Source: Streptomyces sp. 1331.2
Lineage (GTDB): Bacteria > Actinomycetota > Actinomycetes > Streptomycetales > Streptomycetaceae
Assembly: GCF_900199205.1 (NCBI RefSeq)
Contig: NZ_OBMJ01000001.1
Location: 5,573,001-5,637,000 of the forward strand
Direction of reading: 5' to 3'
DNA: 64,000 nt
Position 1 is the stretch's first letter. Each line of letters begins with the position of its first letter. Positions 1 to 9,464 of the stretch are shown here, piece after piece. The notes under the pieces are model-generated. The model saw nothing but the letters and a program-made list of their open reading frames with translations, was not told the DNA's origin and made no database searches. Position numbers and translations under genes: made by a program.

Positions 1-569
1 AGAAGCCGGAGGACCTGGTCGCCTCGGAGAAGTACAACATCTCCTTCGGCCAGGGCCCGCTGCAGATGAACGCCCTCCAGGCCACCTCGGTCTACTCCAC
101 CATCGCCAACGGCGGGGTGCGGGTGGCGCCGAGCATCGTCCAGGGCGTCACCGGCCCGGACGGCAAGTACAGCCCGACGGCGGCGGGCGAGCAGACCCGG
201 GTGGTCAGCCCGGAGACCGCCAAGACCCTCACGTCGATGCTGGAGTCGGTCGTCGACGACGAGCAGGGCACCGGCGGCAAGGCCGCCATCCCCGGCTACC
301 GGGTCGCCGGGAAGACCGGCACCGCCAACCGGGGGGCCGCCGACGGCAAGGGCTACGACGGCTACACCGCCTCCTTCATCGGCTTCGCCCCCGCCGACGC
401 CCCCCGGGTGACCGTCTCCTGCACCCTCCAGGGGCCGGTCAACGGCCACTTCGGCGGCCAGCTGTGCGGGCCGGTGTTCAAGCAGGTGATGGAGTTCACC
501 CTGAAGACCCTGCAGGTCCCGCCGAGTGGCAGCCAGGCGCCCAACCTGCCCGTCGAGTGGAAGCCGTGA
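1..569 (+). CDS. ftsI: Peptidoglycan transpeptidase FtsI (PBP), 3' end only
   Basis: The reading frame is already open at base 3 and ends at 569, so about 188 C-terminal residues are present and the gene starts outside the window. It is the class B penicillin-binding protein that crosslinks septal peptidoglycan outside the membrane. The visible part is the end of the transpeptidase domain and contains the KTGT motif (coding bases 312-323) inside V-A-G-K-T-G-T-A-N, the third conserved box of serine transpeptidases. The SxxK and SxN boxes lie upstream and cannot be checked. Position directly ahead of murE-murF-mraY-murD-ftsW is the standard order of the division and cell-wall cluster, which separates this gene from other class B PBPs. 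Confidence 0.93.
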   Translation, partial: KPEDLVASEKYNISFGQGPLQMNALQATSVYSTIANGGVRVAPSIVQGVTGPDGKYSPTAAGEQTRVVSPETAKTLTSMLESVVDDEQGTGGKAAIPGYRVAGKTGTANRGAADGKGYDGYTASFIGFAPADAPRVTVSCTLQGPVNGHFGGQLCGPVFKQVMEFTLKTLQVPPSGSQAPNLPVEWKP

Positions 570-624
570 GCGAGGATGAGCGACGAGCGGGGCGGGCCGG
601 ACGACGGCGCGGCGAGGGGCCGGT

Positions 625-662
625 TTGGCCCTGGACGCCCTTCGACGGATAGCCTTCCCGCC
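625..662 (+). promoter_or_regulatory. Candidate promoter for murE (possibly leaderless)
   Basis: TTGGCC at 625-630 and TAGCCT at 650-655 are separated by 19 nt, and TAGCCT lies 7 nt ahead of the GTG at 663. This would place the transcript start at or beside the GTG. There is no clear Shine-Dalgarno sequence before that GTG, which fits a leaderless start. Visual match only. Confidence 0.3.
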
Positions 663-2228
663 GTGCCGAAACCCGATCAAACCACCGTGAGTCCGCCCCG
701 CCCGACCGGGAGCGCCGCTCTGCCGCTCGCCGAGCTGGCCCGCCGGCTGGGCCTGGCGCCCGTCGAGGGCGGTGCCGTGCGCGGCGTCACCCACGACTCC
801 CGGGCGGTCCGCCCGGGCGACGTGTACGTGGCCTTCCCGGGCGCCAACCACCACGGCGCGGCCTTCTCGGCCAAGGCCGCGGAGGCCGGCGCGGTGGCCG
901 TGCTCACCGACCCGGCCGGCGCCGAGCTGGCGGCCGGCACCGGCCTGCCGCTGCTGGTCGTGGACCGGCCGCGGGCCGTCATGGGCGAGCTCGCCGCCAT
1001 CGTCTACGGCCGCCCCTCGGAGCGGCTGCTGATGATCGGGCTGACCGGCACCAACGGCAAGACCACCACCTCGTACCTGGTCGAGGGCGGCCTGCGCGGC
1101 GCCGGGCGCACCCCCGGCGTGATCGGCACCGTCGAGATGCGGGTCGGCGAGGAGCGGATCAAGAGCGAGCGCACCACCCCCGAGGCCACCGACCTGCACG
1201 CGATCCTCGGCGTGATGGCCGAGCGCGGCGCCGACGCGGTGACCATGGAGGTCTCCAGCCACGCGCTGGTCTTCGGCCGTACCGACGGCGTCGCGTACGA
1301 CGTCGCGCTGTTCAACAACCTCACGCCGGAGCACCTCGACTTCCACCCGGACATGGAGGACTACTTCCAGGCGAAGGCCCGGCTCTTCCAGCCCGGCAAG
1401 TCCCGCCACGGCGTGGTCAACCTGGACGACGATTACGGCCGCCGGCTCGCCGCCGAGGCCAAGATCCCGGTGACGACCTTCTCCGCCGCCGGCGCCCCGG
1501 AGGCCGACTGGCGGGCCGTCGACGTCCAGCTCGGCCCGGTCGGCTCCACCTTCCGGGTGCTCGGCCCGGACGGCGCCGAGGCCGACGCCGCCGTGCCGCT
1601 GCCCGGCCCCTTCAACGTCGCCAACGCGCTCGCCGCGATCACCGCGCTGGTCGCCGCCGGGCTGCCGCTGGAGCGCGCCGTGGCCGGCGTGGCCGCCGTC
1701 CCCGGCGTGCCGGGCCGGCTGGAGCGGGTGGACGCCGGACAGCCGTTCGTGGCCGTCGTCGACTACGCGCACAAGCCGGACGCCCTGCGGGCCGTCCTCG
1801 GCTCGCTGCGCGAGGTCACCAAGGGCCGGCTGCACGTCGTCGTCGGCTGCGGCGGCGACCGCGACCCGCACAAGCGCGGCCCGATGGGCGACATCGCCGC
1901 CCGCCTCGCCGACACCGCCCTGCTGACCAGCGACAACCCGCGCAGCGAGGACCCGCTGGCGATCCTCGCCAGCATGCTGACCGGCGCCGCCGCGGTGCCC
2001 GAGGCCGAGCGCGGGGACGTCCTGGTCGTCCCCGACCGGGCCGAGGCGATCCTGCTCGCGGTCGCCCGCGCCCAGGCCGGGGACACCGTGCTGGTGGCCG
2101 GCAAGGGCCACGAGCTCGGCCAGTACGTACGAGACGAGATCCGCCCCTTCGACGACCGGGAGGTGCTGCGCGAGTCCATCGCGCGGACCACGGCCGCGCG
2201 GGGCGACCGAGGAGTAGAGCAGCAGTGA
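663..2228 (+). CDS. murE: UDP-MurNAc-tripeptide synthetase MurE
   Basis: Cytoplasmic ATP-dependent ligase that adds diaminopimelate (the LL form is expected in Streptomyces) to UDP-MurNAc-L-Ala-D-Glu. The ATP-binding loop T-G-T-N-G-K-T is at about residues 128-134. The D-N-P-R box, which recognises diaminopimelate in this family, is at about 424-427 and is followed by S-E-D-P. The C-terminal G-K-G-H-E segment is also present. The frame is open back to an ATG at 576, but that codon abuts a GAGG with no spacing and the extra residues are low-complexity. I prefer the GTG at 663 (521 aa, a normal MurE length); 576 or GTG 687 are alternatives. The stop overlaps the murF start by 4 nt, so the two are probably translationally coupled. 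Confidence 0.93.
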   Translation: MPKPDQTTVSPPRPTGSAALPLAELARRLGLAPVEGGAVRGVTHDSRAVRPGDVYVAFPGANHHGAAFSAKAAEAGAVAVLTDPAGAELAAGTGLPLLVVDRPRAVMGELAAIVYGRPSERLLMIGLTGTNGKTTTSYLVEGGLRGAGRTPGVIGTVEMRVGEERIKSERTTPEATDLHAILGVMAERGADAVTMEVSSHALVFGRTDGVAYDVALFNNLTPEHLDFHPDMEDYFQAKARLFQPGKSRHGVVNLDDDYGRRLAAEAKIPVTTFSAAGAPEADWRAVDVQLGPVGSTFRVLGPDGAEADAAVPLPGPFNVANALAAITALVAAGLPLERAVAGVAAVPGVPGRLERVDAGQPFVAVVDYAHKPDALRAVLGSLREVTKGRLHVVVGCGGDRDPHKRGPMGDIAARLADTALLTSDNPRSEDPLAILASMLTGAAAVPEAERGDVLVVPDRAEAILLAVARAQAGDTVLVAGKGHELGQYVRDEIRPFDDREVLRESIARTTAARGDRGVEQQ

Positions 2229-3628
2229 TCGCACTGACCCTCGCCGAGGTGGCCGCCGCAGTCGGAGGCACCCTGGACGGCGCGGACCCGGACGTCCTGG
2301 TCACCGGCCCGGTCGAGGTCGACTCGCGGAAGGTGAGCCCCGGCGGCCTGTTCGCGGCCTTCGTCGGCGAGCACGTGGACGGCCACGCGTACGCGGCCAC
2401 CGCGGTCGAGGCCGGCGCCGTCGCGGTGCTGGCCTCCCGCCCGGTCGGCGTGCCCGCCGTCCTGGTCGACAGTGTGGTGGAGGCGCTCGGCAGGCTGGCC
2501 CGTACCGTGGTCGCCCGCGCCGAGAGCACCGCCGTGGTCGCGCTGACCGGCTCGGCCGGCAAGACCAGCACCAAGGACCTGATCGCCCAGCTGCTGCAGC
2601 GCCACGGCGAGACCGTCTACCCGCCCGGCTCGCTCAACAACGAGATCGGCCACCCGATGACCGCGCTGCGGGTCGAGGCCGGCACCCGGCACCTGGTCAT
2701 GGAGATGGGTGCCCGGCACAAGGGCGACATCGAGTACCTGACCTCGATCACCCCGCCCCGGATCGGCGTGGTGCTGAACGTCGGCACCGCCCACGTCGGC
2801 GAGTTCGGCTCCAAGGAGGCGATCGCCGAGGCCAAGGGCGAACTCGTCGAGGCGCTGCCCGTCGACGGGGCCGCGATCCTCAACGCGGACGACCGGCTGG
2901 TGCGCGCGATGGCCTCCCGCACCAAGGCGAAGGTGGTCCTGTTCGGGGAGTCCCCGGACGCCCACGTCCGGGCCACCGACGTTCGCCTGGACGCCACCGG
3001 ACGGCCATCCTTCACGCTCACCACCCCAGCCGGTTCCGCGCCCGTGCAGCTGCGCCTGTACGGTGAGCACCACGTCTCGAACGCCCTCGCCGCCGCCGCG
3101 GTGGCGGTGGAGCTCGGGATGTCCGTCGACGACACCGCCGCAGCCCTGGGCGAGGCGGGTGCGCTGTCCCGCTGGCGCATGGAGGTCGTCGACCGGGCCG
3201 ATGGTGTCACCGTCGTCAACGACGCCTACAACGCGAACCCCGACTCGATGCGGGCCGCGCTGCGGGCGCTGGTCTCGATCGGGGGGCGCGGCCCGGAGCG
3301 CCGCCGCACCTGGGCGGTGCTCGGCGAGATGCGGGAGCTCGGCGAGGAGAGCCTGGCCGAGCACGATGCCATCGGGCGGCTGGCCGTCCGGCTGGACGTC
3401 ACCAAACTGGTGGCGGTCGGCGGACGCGAGGCGGCCTGCATGGAACTCGGCGCGAGGAACGAAGGTTCGTGGGGTGAGGAGTCGGTGCTGGTGTCCGACG
3501 CGGACGCGGCGGTCGAGTTGCTGCGCAGTCAGCTGCGGCCGGGGGATGTGGTCCTGGTGAAGGCGTCCCGTTCGGTGGGGCTGGAGAAGGTGGCCGAGGC
3601 GCTCCTGGCGGACGGTGCTGCCCGATGA
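2225..3628 (+). CDS. murF: UDP-MurNAc-tripeptide--D-Ala-D-Ala ligase MurF
   Basis: A 467-aa cytoplasmic Mur ligase that completes the pentapeptide by adding D-Ala-D-Ala. The ATP-binding loop is visible as T-G-S-A-G-K-T at about residues 108-114, with the G-S-A-G-K variant typical of MurF. N-D-A-Y-N-A-N-P-D-S-M, a conserved MurF segment, lies in the C-terminal third. The GTG start at 2225 overlaps the murE stop (GTGA), and its own stop overlaps mraY (ATGA). The gene sits between murE and mraY, the expected order, and length is normal. Confidence 0.95.
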   Translation: MIALTLAEVAAAVGGTLDGADPDVLVTGPVEVDSRKVSPGGLFAAFVGEHVDGHAYAATAVEAGAVAVLASRPVGVPAVLVDSVVEALGRLARTVVARAESTAVVALTGSAGKTSTKDLIAQLLQRHGETVYPPGSLNNEIGHPMTALRVEAGTRHLVMEMGARHKGDIEYLTSITPPRIGVVLNVGTAHVGEFGSKEAIAEAKGELVEALPVDGAAILNADDRLVRAMASRTKAKVVLFGESPDAHVRATDVRLDATGRPSFTLTTPAGSAPVQLRLYGEHHVSNALAAAAVAVELGMSVDDTAAALGEAGALSRWRMEVVDRADGVTVVNDAYNANPDSMRAALRALVSIGGRGPERRRTWAVLGEMRELGEESLAEHDAIGRLAVRLDVTKLVAVGGREAACMELGARNEGSWGEESVLVSDADAAVELLRSQLRPGDVVLVKASRSVGLEKVAEALLADGAAR

Positions 3629-4689
3629 TGAAGCAGATCCTCATCTCCGGGATGATCGGCCTGATCCTCTCGCTGGTCGGCACGCCCGCCCTGATCAAGC
3701 TGCTCGCCCGGCAGGGCTACGGCCAGTACATCCGCGACGACGGGCCGAAGGCGCACCACAGCAAGAAGGGCACGCCCACCATGGGCGGCATCGCCTTCAT
3801 CCTGGCGACCCTGATCGCGTACTTCGGCACCAAGGCGATAACGGGCGAGCCCCCGACCGCCTCCGGGCTGCTGGTGCTCTTCCTGACCACGGGCCTCGGC
3901 CTGGTCGGTTTCCTGGACGACTACATCAAGGTGGTCAAGCGCCGCTCGCTGGGCCTGCGGGCCAAGGCGAAGCTGGCCGGCCAGTCCATCGTCGGCCTCG
4001 TCTTCGCCATCCTGGCGCTGCAGTTCCACGACGACCGCGGGCTCAGCCCGGCCTCCCAGTCGCTGTCCTTCGTACGCGACTTCAAGTGGTCGATCGGCCC
4101 GGTGCTGTTCGTCATCTTCGCGTACTTCATGATCGCGGCGACCTCGAACGGCGTGAACCTGACGGACGGTCTGGACGGTCTCGCCACCGGCGCCTCGGTG
4201 ATGGCCTTCGGTGCCTACACCTTCATCGGCGTCTGGGAGTACGGGCAGAGCTGCGCCTACTTCCTCTCCGCCACCAACGCCTGCTACGACGTCCGCGACC
4301 CGCTGGACCTCGCGGTGGTCGCCGCCGCTCTGATGGGCTCCTGCTTCGGCTTCCTGTGGTGGAACACCTCGCCCGCCAAGATCTTCATGGGTGACACCGG
4401 CTCGCTCGCCCTCGGCGGCGCCCTGGCCGGTCTGGCGATCTGCTCCCGCACCGAGCTGCTGCTGATCCTGCTCGGCGGCCTCTTCATGATCATCACGCTG
4501 TCGGTGATCATCCAGGTCGGCTCCTTCCGGATGACCGGCAAGCGCGTCTTCAAGATGGCGCCACTGCAGCACCACTTCGAACTCAAGGGCTGGAGCGAGG
4601 TCCTGGTCGTGGTCCGCTTCTGGATCATCCAGGGTCTGTGCGTGGCCGTCGGCCTCGGCCTCTTCTACGCGGGATACCGGACCGGATGA
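3625..4689 (+). CDS. mraY: Phospho-MurNAc-pentapeptide transferase MraY
   Basis: A 354-aa polytopic membrane enzyme that transfers phospho-MurNAc-pentapeptide to undecaprenyl phosphate, making lipid I on the inner face of the membrane. About ten hydrophobic segments are visible. Family motifs include H-H-S-K-K-G-T-P-T-M-G-G-I near residue 45, F-L-D-D-Y near 96, N-L-T-D-G-L-D-G-L-A-T-G near 175, M-G-D-T-G-S-L-A-L-G-G near 255 and H-H-F-E-L near 315, which carry the catalytic and Mg-binding acids. The start ATG overlaps the murF stop; a second ATG follows immediately at 3628. The stop overlaps murD. Confidence 0.96.
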   Translation: MMKQILISGMIGLILSLVGTPALIKLLARQGYGQYIRDDGPKAHHSKKGTPTMGGIAFILATLIAYFGTKAITGEPPTASGLLVLFLTTGLGLVGFLDDYIKVVKRRSLGLRAKAKLAGQSIVGLVFAILALQFHDDRGLSPASQSLSFVRDFKWSIGPVLFVIFAYFMIAATSNGVNLTDGLDGLATGASVMAFGAYTFIGVWEYGQSCAYFLSATNACYDVRDPLDLAVVAAALMGSCFGFLWWNTSPAKIFMGDTGSLALGGALAGLAICSRTELLLILLGGLFMIITLSVIIQVGSFRMTGKRVFKMAPLQHHFELKGWSEVLVVVRFWIIQGLCVAVGLGLFYAGYRTG

Positions 4690-6125
4690 CGAACCCTGAC
4701 TTTGTGAACCTGCCCGTCGTGGTCGCCGGCCTCGGCGTCTCGGGCATCAGCGCCGCGCGCGTCCTGAACGGGCTCGGCGCCCGGGTCACCGTGGTCGACG
4801 GCGGCAGCGGGCCGGGCCTGGCGGCCCGGGCCGCCGAGCTGGAGGCGCAGGGCGTCGCCGTGCGCCTCGGCGACGGCGCCAGCCTGCCCGAGGGCACCGA
4901 ACTGATCGTCACCTCGCCCGGCTGGGCGCCGGACAGCCCGCTGTTCGCCGCCGCCGAGGCGGCCGGGGTGCCGGTCTGGGGCGACGTCGAGCTCGCCTGG
5001 CGGCTGCGCAAGCCGCTGCCGGGCACCGGCGAGCCCGCCCCCTGGCTGGCCGTCACCGGCACCAACGGCAAGACCACCACCGTCCAGATGCTCGCCTCGA
5101 TCCTCACCGCCGCCGGCCAGCGCACCGCCGCCGTCGGCAACGTCGGGGTCTCGGTGCTGGACGCGGTGCTCGCCGAGGAGCCGTACGACGTCCTCGCCGT
5201 CGAGCTCTCCAGCTACCAGCTGCACTGGGCGCCCTCGCTGCGCCCGTACTCGGCGGCGGTGCTCAACCTGGCGCCCGACCACCTCGACTGGCACGGCTCG
5301 ATGGAGGCGTACGCCGCCGACAAGGGCCGGATCTACGAGGGCAACGTCGTCGCCTGCGTGTACAACCTGGCCGACCCGGCCACCGAGGCGCTGGTCATGG
5401 AGGCCGACGTCGAGGAGGGCTGCCGGGCGATCGGCTTCGGCCTCGGCGCGCCGAGCCCGTCGAACTTCGGCGTGGTGGACGGGCTGCTGGTGGACCGGGC
5501 CTTCGTCGAGGACCGGGCCAAGAACGCGGCCGAGCTGGGCGCCGTCGAGGACGTCAACCCGCCGGCCCCGCACAACATCGCCAACGCGCTCGCCGCGGCG
5601 GCGCTGGCCCGGGCGTACGGCGTCGAGCCGAAGGCCGTCCGCGAGGGCCTGCGGGCCTTCCGCCCGGACGCCCACCGGATCGCCGAGGTCGGCGTGGTCC
5701 GCGAGGTCACGTACATCGACGACTCCAAGGCCACCAACACCCACGCCGCGGCCGCCTCGCTGGCCGCCTACCGGCCGATCGTCTGGATCGCCGGGGGCCT
5801 GGCCAAGGGCGCGACCTTCGACGACCTGGTCCAGGGCGCGGCCGAGCGGCTGCGCGCGGTCGTGCTGATCGGCGAGGACCGGGCGCTGATCCGGGAGGCG
5901 CTGGAGCGACACGCTCCGGATGTGCCGGTGATCGAGGCGGCCGCGGGCCAGACTGGCGCGGTGGCGATGACCGAGGTGGTCCGCACGGCCGCGTCGCTCG
6001 CCCGATCAGGTGACACGGTGCTGCTGGCTCCGGCCTGCGCCTCGATGGACATGTTCACCAACTACGGCGAGCGCGGCGACCTGTTCGCCGCGGCCGTCCG
6101 GCAGCTGGCGGACTCCGGGGAGTAG
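4686..6125 (+). CDS. murD: UDP-MurNAc-L-Ala:D-Glu ligase MurD
   Basis: A 479-aa cytoplasmic ligase that adds D-glutamate to UDP-MurNAc-L-Ala. A Rossmann-like N-terminus (V-V-A-G-L-G-V-S-G) is followed by the ATP-binding loop T-G-T-N-G-K-T at about residues 124-130. D-D-S-K-A-T-N and the C-terminal L-L-A-P-A-C-A-S-M-D-M-F segment are typical of MurD. The ATG at 4686 was chosen because it overlaps the mraY stop in an ATGA, like the preceding junctions; an open frame reaches back to 4638 inside mraY but adds an arginine-rich piece with no family support. Confidence 0.95.
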   Translation: MTNPDFVNLPVVVAGLGVSGISAARVLNGLGARVTVVDGGSGPGLAARAAELEAQGVAVRLGDGASLPEGTELIVTSPGWAPDSPLFAAAEAAGVPVWGDVELAWRLRKPLPGTGEPAPWLAVTGTNGKTTTVQMLASILTAAGQRTAAVGNVGVSVLDAVLAEEPYDVLAVELSSYQLHWAPSLRPYSAAVLNLAPDHLDWHGSMEAYAADKGRIYEGNVVACVYNLADPATEALVMEADVEEGCRAIGFGLGAPSPSNFGVVDGLLVDRAFVEDRAKNAAELGAVEDVNPPAPHNIANALAAAALARAYGVEPKAVREGLRAFRPDAHRIAEVGVVREVTYIDDSKATNTHAAAASLAAYRPIVWIAGGLAKGATFDDLVQGAAERLRAVVLIGEDRALIREALERHAPDVPVIEAAAGQTGAVAMTEVVRTAASLARSGDTVLLAPACASMDMFTNYGERGDLFAAAVRQLADSGE

Positions 6126-6211
6126 GCCGAGAGGCCGCACCGGGGCGAGTGAGCCGCAGGGTCGGGTCCGGAGCGACCCGGAGGCGAACGAGCCGTACGA
6201 AGGGGAGAACG

Positions 6212-7582
6212 GTGGCGGGGCAGGGCAGGGCGGATTCCGGCATGGGGAAGCAGGACGCCGCCGAGCCGTGGCGAGTGATCTCCGCCACCACGACCAAGTA
6301 CAAGTCGGCCGGTCCGCTGGCCCGCGTCCAGGCCCTCCGGGCCCGGGTGCGGTACTGGCTGGACCGGCCGCTCACGCCGTACCTGCTGGTCGTCGGCAGC
6401 ACGCTGCTGCTGGTCGTGCTCGGGCTGATGATGGTCTTCTCGGCCTCGCAGATCCTCGCCCTGAACCAGCACCACGCCGCCCAGTACTACTTCCTCAAGC
6501 AGCTGGTCGCGGCCATCCTCGGCCTCGTCCTGCTGATCGGCTTCGCCTCCGTGCCCGTCGCGGTGCTGCGGGTGATCGTCTACCCGGTGATGATCGGGGT
6601 GATCGGCGCGCTCACCCTGGTCGCCGTGCCCGGCATCGGGGTGCGGATCAACGGCAACCAGAACTGGCTGGATTTCGGCTTCTTCCAGTTCCAGCCTTCC
6701 GAGTTCGCCAAGCTCGCGCTGGTGCTCTGGGGGGCCGACCTGCTCGCCCGCAAGCAGAAGGCGGGCACCCTGAACTCGTGGAAGCACCTGCTGGTGCCGC
6801 TGGTGCCGGGCGCCCTGCTGCTGCTCGCGCTGATCATGTTCGGCGGCGACATGGGCACCTCGATGATCCTGGTGGCCATGGTGTTCGCGCTGCTCTGGAT
6901 GGTCGGCGCACCGCTGCGGCTGTTCGTGGCCACCCTCGGGGTGGCGGTGGTGGTCTGCACCGCCCTGGTCGTCACCGTCCCCCACCGGGCGGAGCGCCTC
7001 GGTTGCATCGGCGTCACCAAGCTCGACCCGGAGGGCGCCTGCTTCCAGGCCCTGCACGGCGTCTTCGCGTTCGCGAACGGCGGCGGCTTCGGTACCGGCC
7101 TGGGCGCCGGCGTGGAGAAATGGGGCCAGCTGCCCGAGGCGCACACCGACTTCATCTTCGCCGCGACCGGCGAGGAACTGGGCCTGGTGGGGACGCTGTC
7201 GGTGATCGGTCTCTTCGCGGCACTAGGCTACGCGGGTATCCGTGTGGCCATCGGCACGAAGGATCCCTTCGTCAGGTACGCCGCGGGAGCCGCCACCACC
7301 TGGATCATGGCGCAGGCCATGATCAACCTGGGGTCGGCGCTGGGACTGCTGCCCATCGCGGGCGTCCCGCTCCCGCTGTTCTCCTACGGCGGTTCCGCCA
7401 TGCTGTCGGCCATGTCCGCGATCGGTGTGCTGCTGTGCCTGGCACGCAGCACCTCGGGCGCGAAGGCGGCCCTGGCCGCCCGGAGCAAGAACTCCCGGAT
7501 CAGGAAGCGACTGGCCCGGGTGCTGCCACGACGACGAACCACAGCGCGCCCGGCCCCCGGGCCGGCACGCAGGGAGCGGTGA
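6212..7582 (+). CDS. ftsW: Septal glycosyltransferase FtsW (SEDS family)
   Basis: A membrane protein of about 456 aa that polymerises lipid II at the septum with its partner FtsI. About ten transmembrane segments are visible. P-S-E-F-A-K-L in the middle and the segment G-G-F-G-T-G-L-G followed by E-A-H-T-D-F-I-F-A with T-G-E-E-L-G-L are SEDS hallmarks. The frame opens at GTG 6149, but GTG 6212 has AAGGGGAG 5 nt upstream (6200-6207) and gives the expected short cytoplasmic N-terminus, so I chose it. The C-terminal tail is arginine-rich. It lies 86 nt after murD and 6 nt before murG. Confidence 0.94.
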   Translation: MAGQGRADSGMGKQDAAEPWRVISATTTKYKSAGPLARVQALRARVRYWLDRPLTPYLLVVGSTLLLVVLGLMMVFSASQILALNQHHAAQYYFLKQLVAAILGLVLLIGFASVPVAVLRVIVYPVMIGVIGALTLVAVPGIGVRINGNQNWLDFGFFQFQPSEFAKLALVLWGADLLARKQKAGTLNSWKHLLVPLVPGALLLLALIMFGGDMGTSMILVAMVFALLWMVGAPLRLFVATLGVAVVVCTALVVTVPHRAERLGCIGVTKLDPEGACFQALHGVFAFANGGGFGTGLGAGVEKWGQLPEAHTDFIFAATGEELGLVGTLSVIGLFAALGYAGIRVAIGTKDPFVRYAAGAATTWIMAQAMINLGSALGLLPIAGVPLPLFSYGGSAMLSAMSAIGVLLCLARSTSGAKAALAARSKNSRIRKRLARVLPRRRTTARPAPGPARRER

Positions 7583-7588
7583 ATTTCG

Positions 7589-8695
7589 GTGCATGTCGTA
7601 CTCGCCGGCGGGGGGACCGCCGGTCACATCGAGCCGGCCATGGCCCTCGCGGACGCACTCCGCAGGCACGACCCGTCCATCGGGATCACCGCCCTGGGCA
7701 CCGAGCGCGGTCTGGAGACCCGACTGGTACCCGAGCGCGGCTACCAGCTGGAGCTCATCCCGGCCGTTCCGCTGCCCCGCAAGCCCACCCCGGAGCTGAT
7801 CACCGTCCCCGGCCGGCTGCGCGGCACCGTCCGGGCCGCTCAGGAGATCATCGAGCGGGTCAACGCGGACGCCGTGGTCGGCTTCGGCGGCTACGTCGCG
7901 ATGCCCGCCTACCTGGCCGCCAAGCGGGCCGGCGTGCCGATCGTGGTGCACGAGGCGAACGCCCGCCCCGGGCTGGCGAACAAGATCGGCGCCCGCTACA
8001 GCGACTTCGTGGCCGTCTCCACGCCCGACAGCAAGCTGCGCGACTCCCGCTACATCGGCATCCCGCTGCGCCGGACCATCGCCACCCTGGACCGCAACGC
8101 GGCCCGCCCGGAGGCCCGGCAGTACTTCGGCCTCGACCAGCGGCTGCCGACCCTGCTGGTCTCCGGCGGCTCCCAGGGCGCGCGCCGGCTCAACGAGGTG
8201 GTCACCGCGATCGCTCCGCGGCTCCAGCAGTACGGCGTGCAGATCCTGCACGCGGTCGGCCCGAAGAACGAGCTGCCGCAGGTCGCGGACGTCCCCGGGA
8301 TGCCGCCGTACCGCCCGGTGCCGTACCTGGACCGGATGGACCTCGCGTACGCGGCGGCCGACATGATGCTCTGCCGGGCCGGCGCCATGACGGTGGCCGA
8401 GCTGGCGGCCGTCGGCCTGCCCGCCGCCTTCGTGCCGCTGCCGATCGGCAACGGCGAGCAGCGGCTGAACGCCCAGCCGATGGTCAAGGCCGGCGGCGGC
8501 CTGCTGGTGGACGACGCCGAGCTGACCCCGGACTGGGTGCTGCAGAACGTGCTGCCGGTGCTCACCGACCCGCAGCGGCTGTGGGACATGAGCCGGGCGG
8601 CCGCCGAGTTCGGCCGCCGGGACGCCGACGACCTGCTGGTCGGCATGGTCTACGAGGCCATCCAGGCTCACCGCGGCGGTCGCCGCCGTGGCTGA
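7589..8695 (+). CDS. murG: UDP-GlcNAc:lipid I GlcNAc transferase MurG
   Basis: A 368-aa peripheral membrane GT-B glycosyltransferase that converts lipid I to lipid II. The N-terminal glycine-rich loop G-G-G-T-A-G-H is at about residues 7-13; V-S-G-G-S-Q-G-A (about 190) and the UDP-GlcNAc-binding segment containing C-R-A-G-A-M-T-V-A-E (about 262) follow. Start is GTG at 7589, 6 nt beyond the ftsW stop. The 3' end overlaps ftsQ by 8 nt. Confidence 0.95.
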   Translation: MHVVLAGGGTAGHIEPAMALADALRRHDPSIGITALGTERGLETRLVPERGYQLELIPAVPLPRKPTPELITVPGRLRGTVRAAQEIIERVNADAVVGFGGYVAMPAYLAAKRAGVPIVVHEANARPGLANKIGARYSDFVAVSTPDSKLRDSRYIGIPLRRTIATLDRNAARPEARQYFGLDQRLPTLLVSGGSQGARRLNEVVTAIAPRLQQYGVQILHAVGPKNELPQVADVPGMPPYRPVPYLDRMDLAYAAADMMLCRAGAMTVAELAAVGLPAAFVPLPIGNGEQRLNAQPMVKAGGGLLVDDAELTPDWVLQNVLPVLTDPQRLWDMSRAAAEFGRRDADDLLVGMVYEAIQAHRGGRRRG

Positions 8696-9464
8696 CGGCC
8701 GGCTCGCCGACCCTCTGGAGGAGGAGCTGGAGGGCGAGGAGTCCGCTCCCCGCCTCCGGCTCTCCCGGCGGGGCATCGTGGTGCTGAGCGTGTTCGGCGC
8801 CGCGGTGCTGGGCGGGCTGGCCTGGCTGGTGTTCCTCTCGTCGGTCCTGGACGTGCGCAGCGTCGCCGTCCAGGGCACGAGCGACGACAAACTGACGGGC
8901 CCGCAGGTCCGCGACGTGATCGGCGGGCTCGGGCACGGCCCGCTGGCCCGGGTGGACCTGGACGACGTCCGGCGCCGGGTGGAGGCGATCCCCCGGGTGG
9001 CGAAGGCCGAGGTGTGGCGCGGCTGGCCGCACACCCTGCAGGTGAAGGTCGTCGAGCGCAAGGCGGTGGCCGCCGTCAAGGGGGATGACGGCCAGTTCAC
9101 CCAGGTGGATGCCGCGGGCGTGAGCTTCACCACCGAGGCGGCTCCGCCGGAGGGCGTGCCGGTGGTGGAACTGCGGCTCAGTCAGCAGGCGAATGACGTG
9201 GACGGCGTGATTTCCCGTCCGCAGTTGGTGCAGGGCGCGGTGGCGGTGGCCGCCGGGCTCCCGCCGGAGGTCGCCAAGCGGGCCGGAGCGGTGCTTGTGC
9301 ATTCGTACGACGACATCGAGCTGCAGCTCAGCGGGGGTGCGACGGTGCGCTGGGGGAGTCCGGAGCAGAACGACCGCAAGGCCCGGGTGCTGGTGGCGCT
9401 GATGAATCAGAAGGGTACGAACTTCGATGTGACCGCACCGGAGGCGCCGGCGGTGTCGGGATGA
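8688..9464 (+). CDS. ftsQ: Cell division protein FtsQ
   Basis: A 258-aa bitopic division protein linking FtsW/FtsI to the divisome. An acidic cytoplasmic N-terminus of about 35 residues precedes one transmembrane segment (about residues 33-55, rich in V/L/A). The extracytoplasmic part begins with the POTRA region (L-D-V-R-S-V-A-V-Q-G) and continues into the FtsQ beta domain. The GTG start lies inside the end of murG (8-nt overlap). Position between murG and ftsZ is standard. Sequence conservation in this family is low, so context carries much of the call. Confidence 0.92.
   Translation: MADGRLADPLEEELEGEESAPRLRLSRRGIVVLSVFGAAVLGGLAWLVFLSSVLDVRSVAVQGTSDDKLTGPQVRDVIGGLGHGPLARVDLDDVRRRVEAIPRVAKAEVWRGWPHTLQVKVVERKAVAAVKGDDGQFTQVDAAGVSFTTEAAPPEGVPVVELRLSQQANDVDGVISRPQLVQGAVAVAAGLPPEVAKRAGAVLVHSYDDIELQLSGGATVRWGSPEQNDRKARVLVALMNQKGTNFDVTAPEAPAVSG

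Noticed and set aside
6010..8787. 925-codon forward frame overlapping murD, ftsW and murG
   Set aside because: Arg/Gly/Pro-rich out-of-frame translation of known genes.
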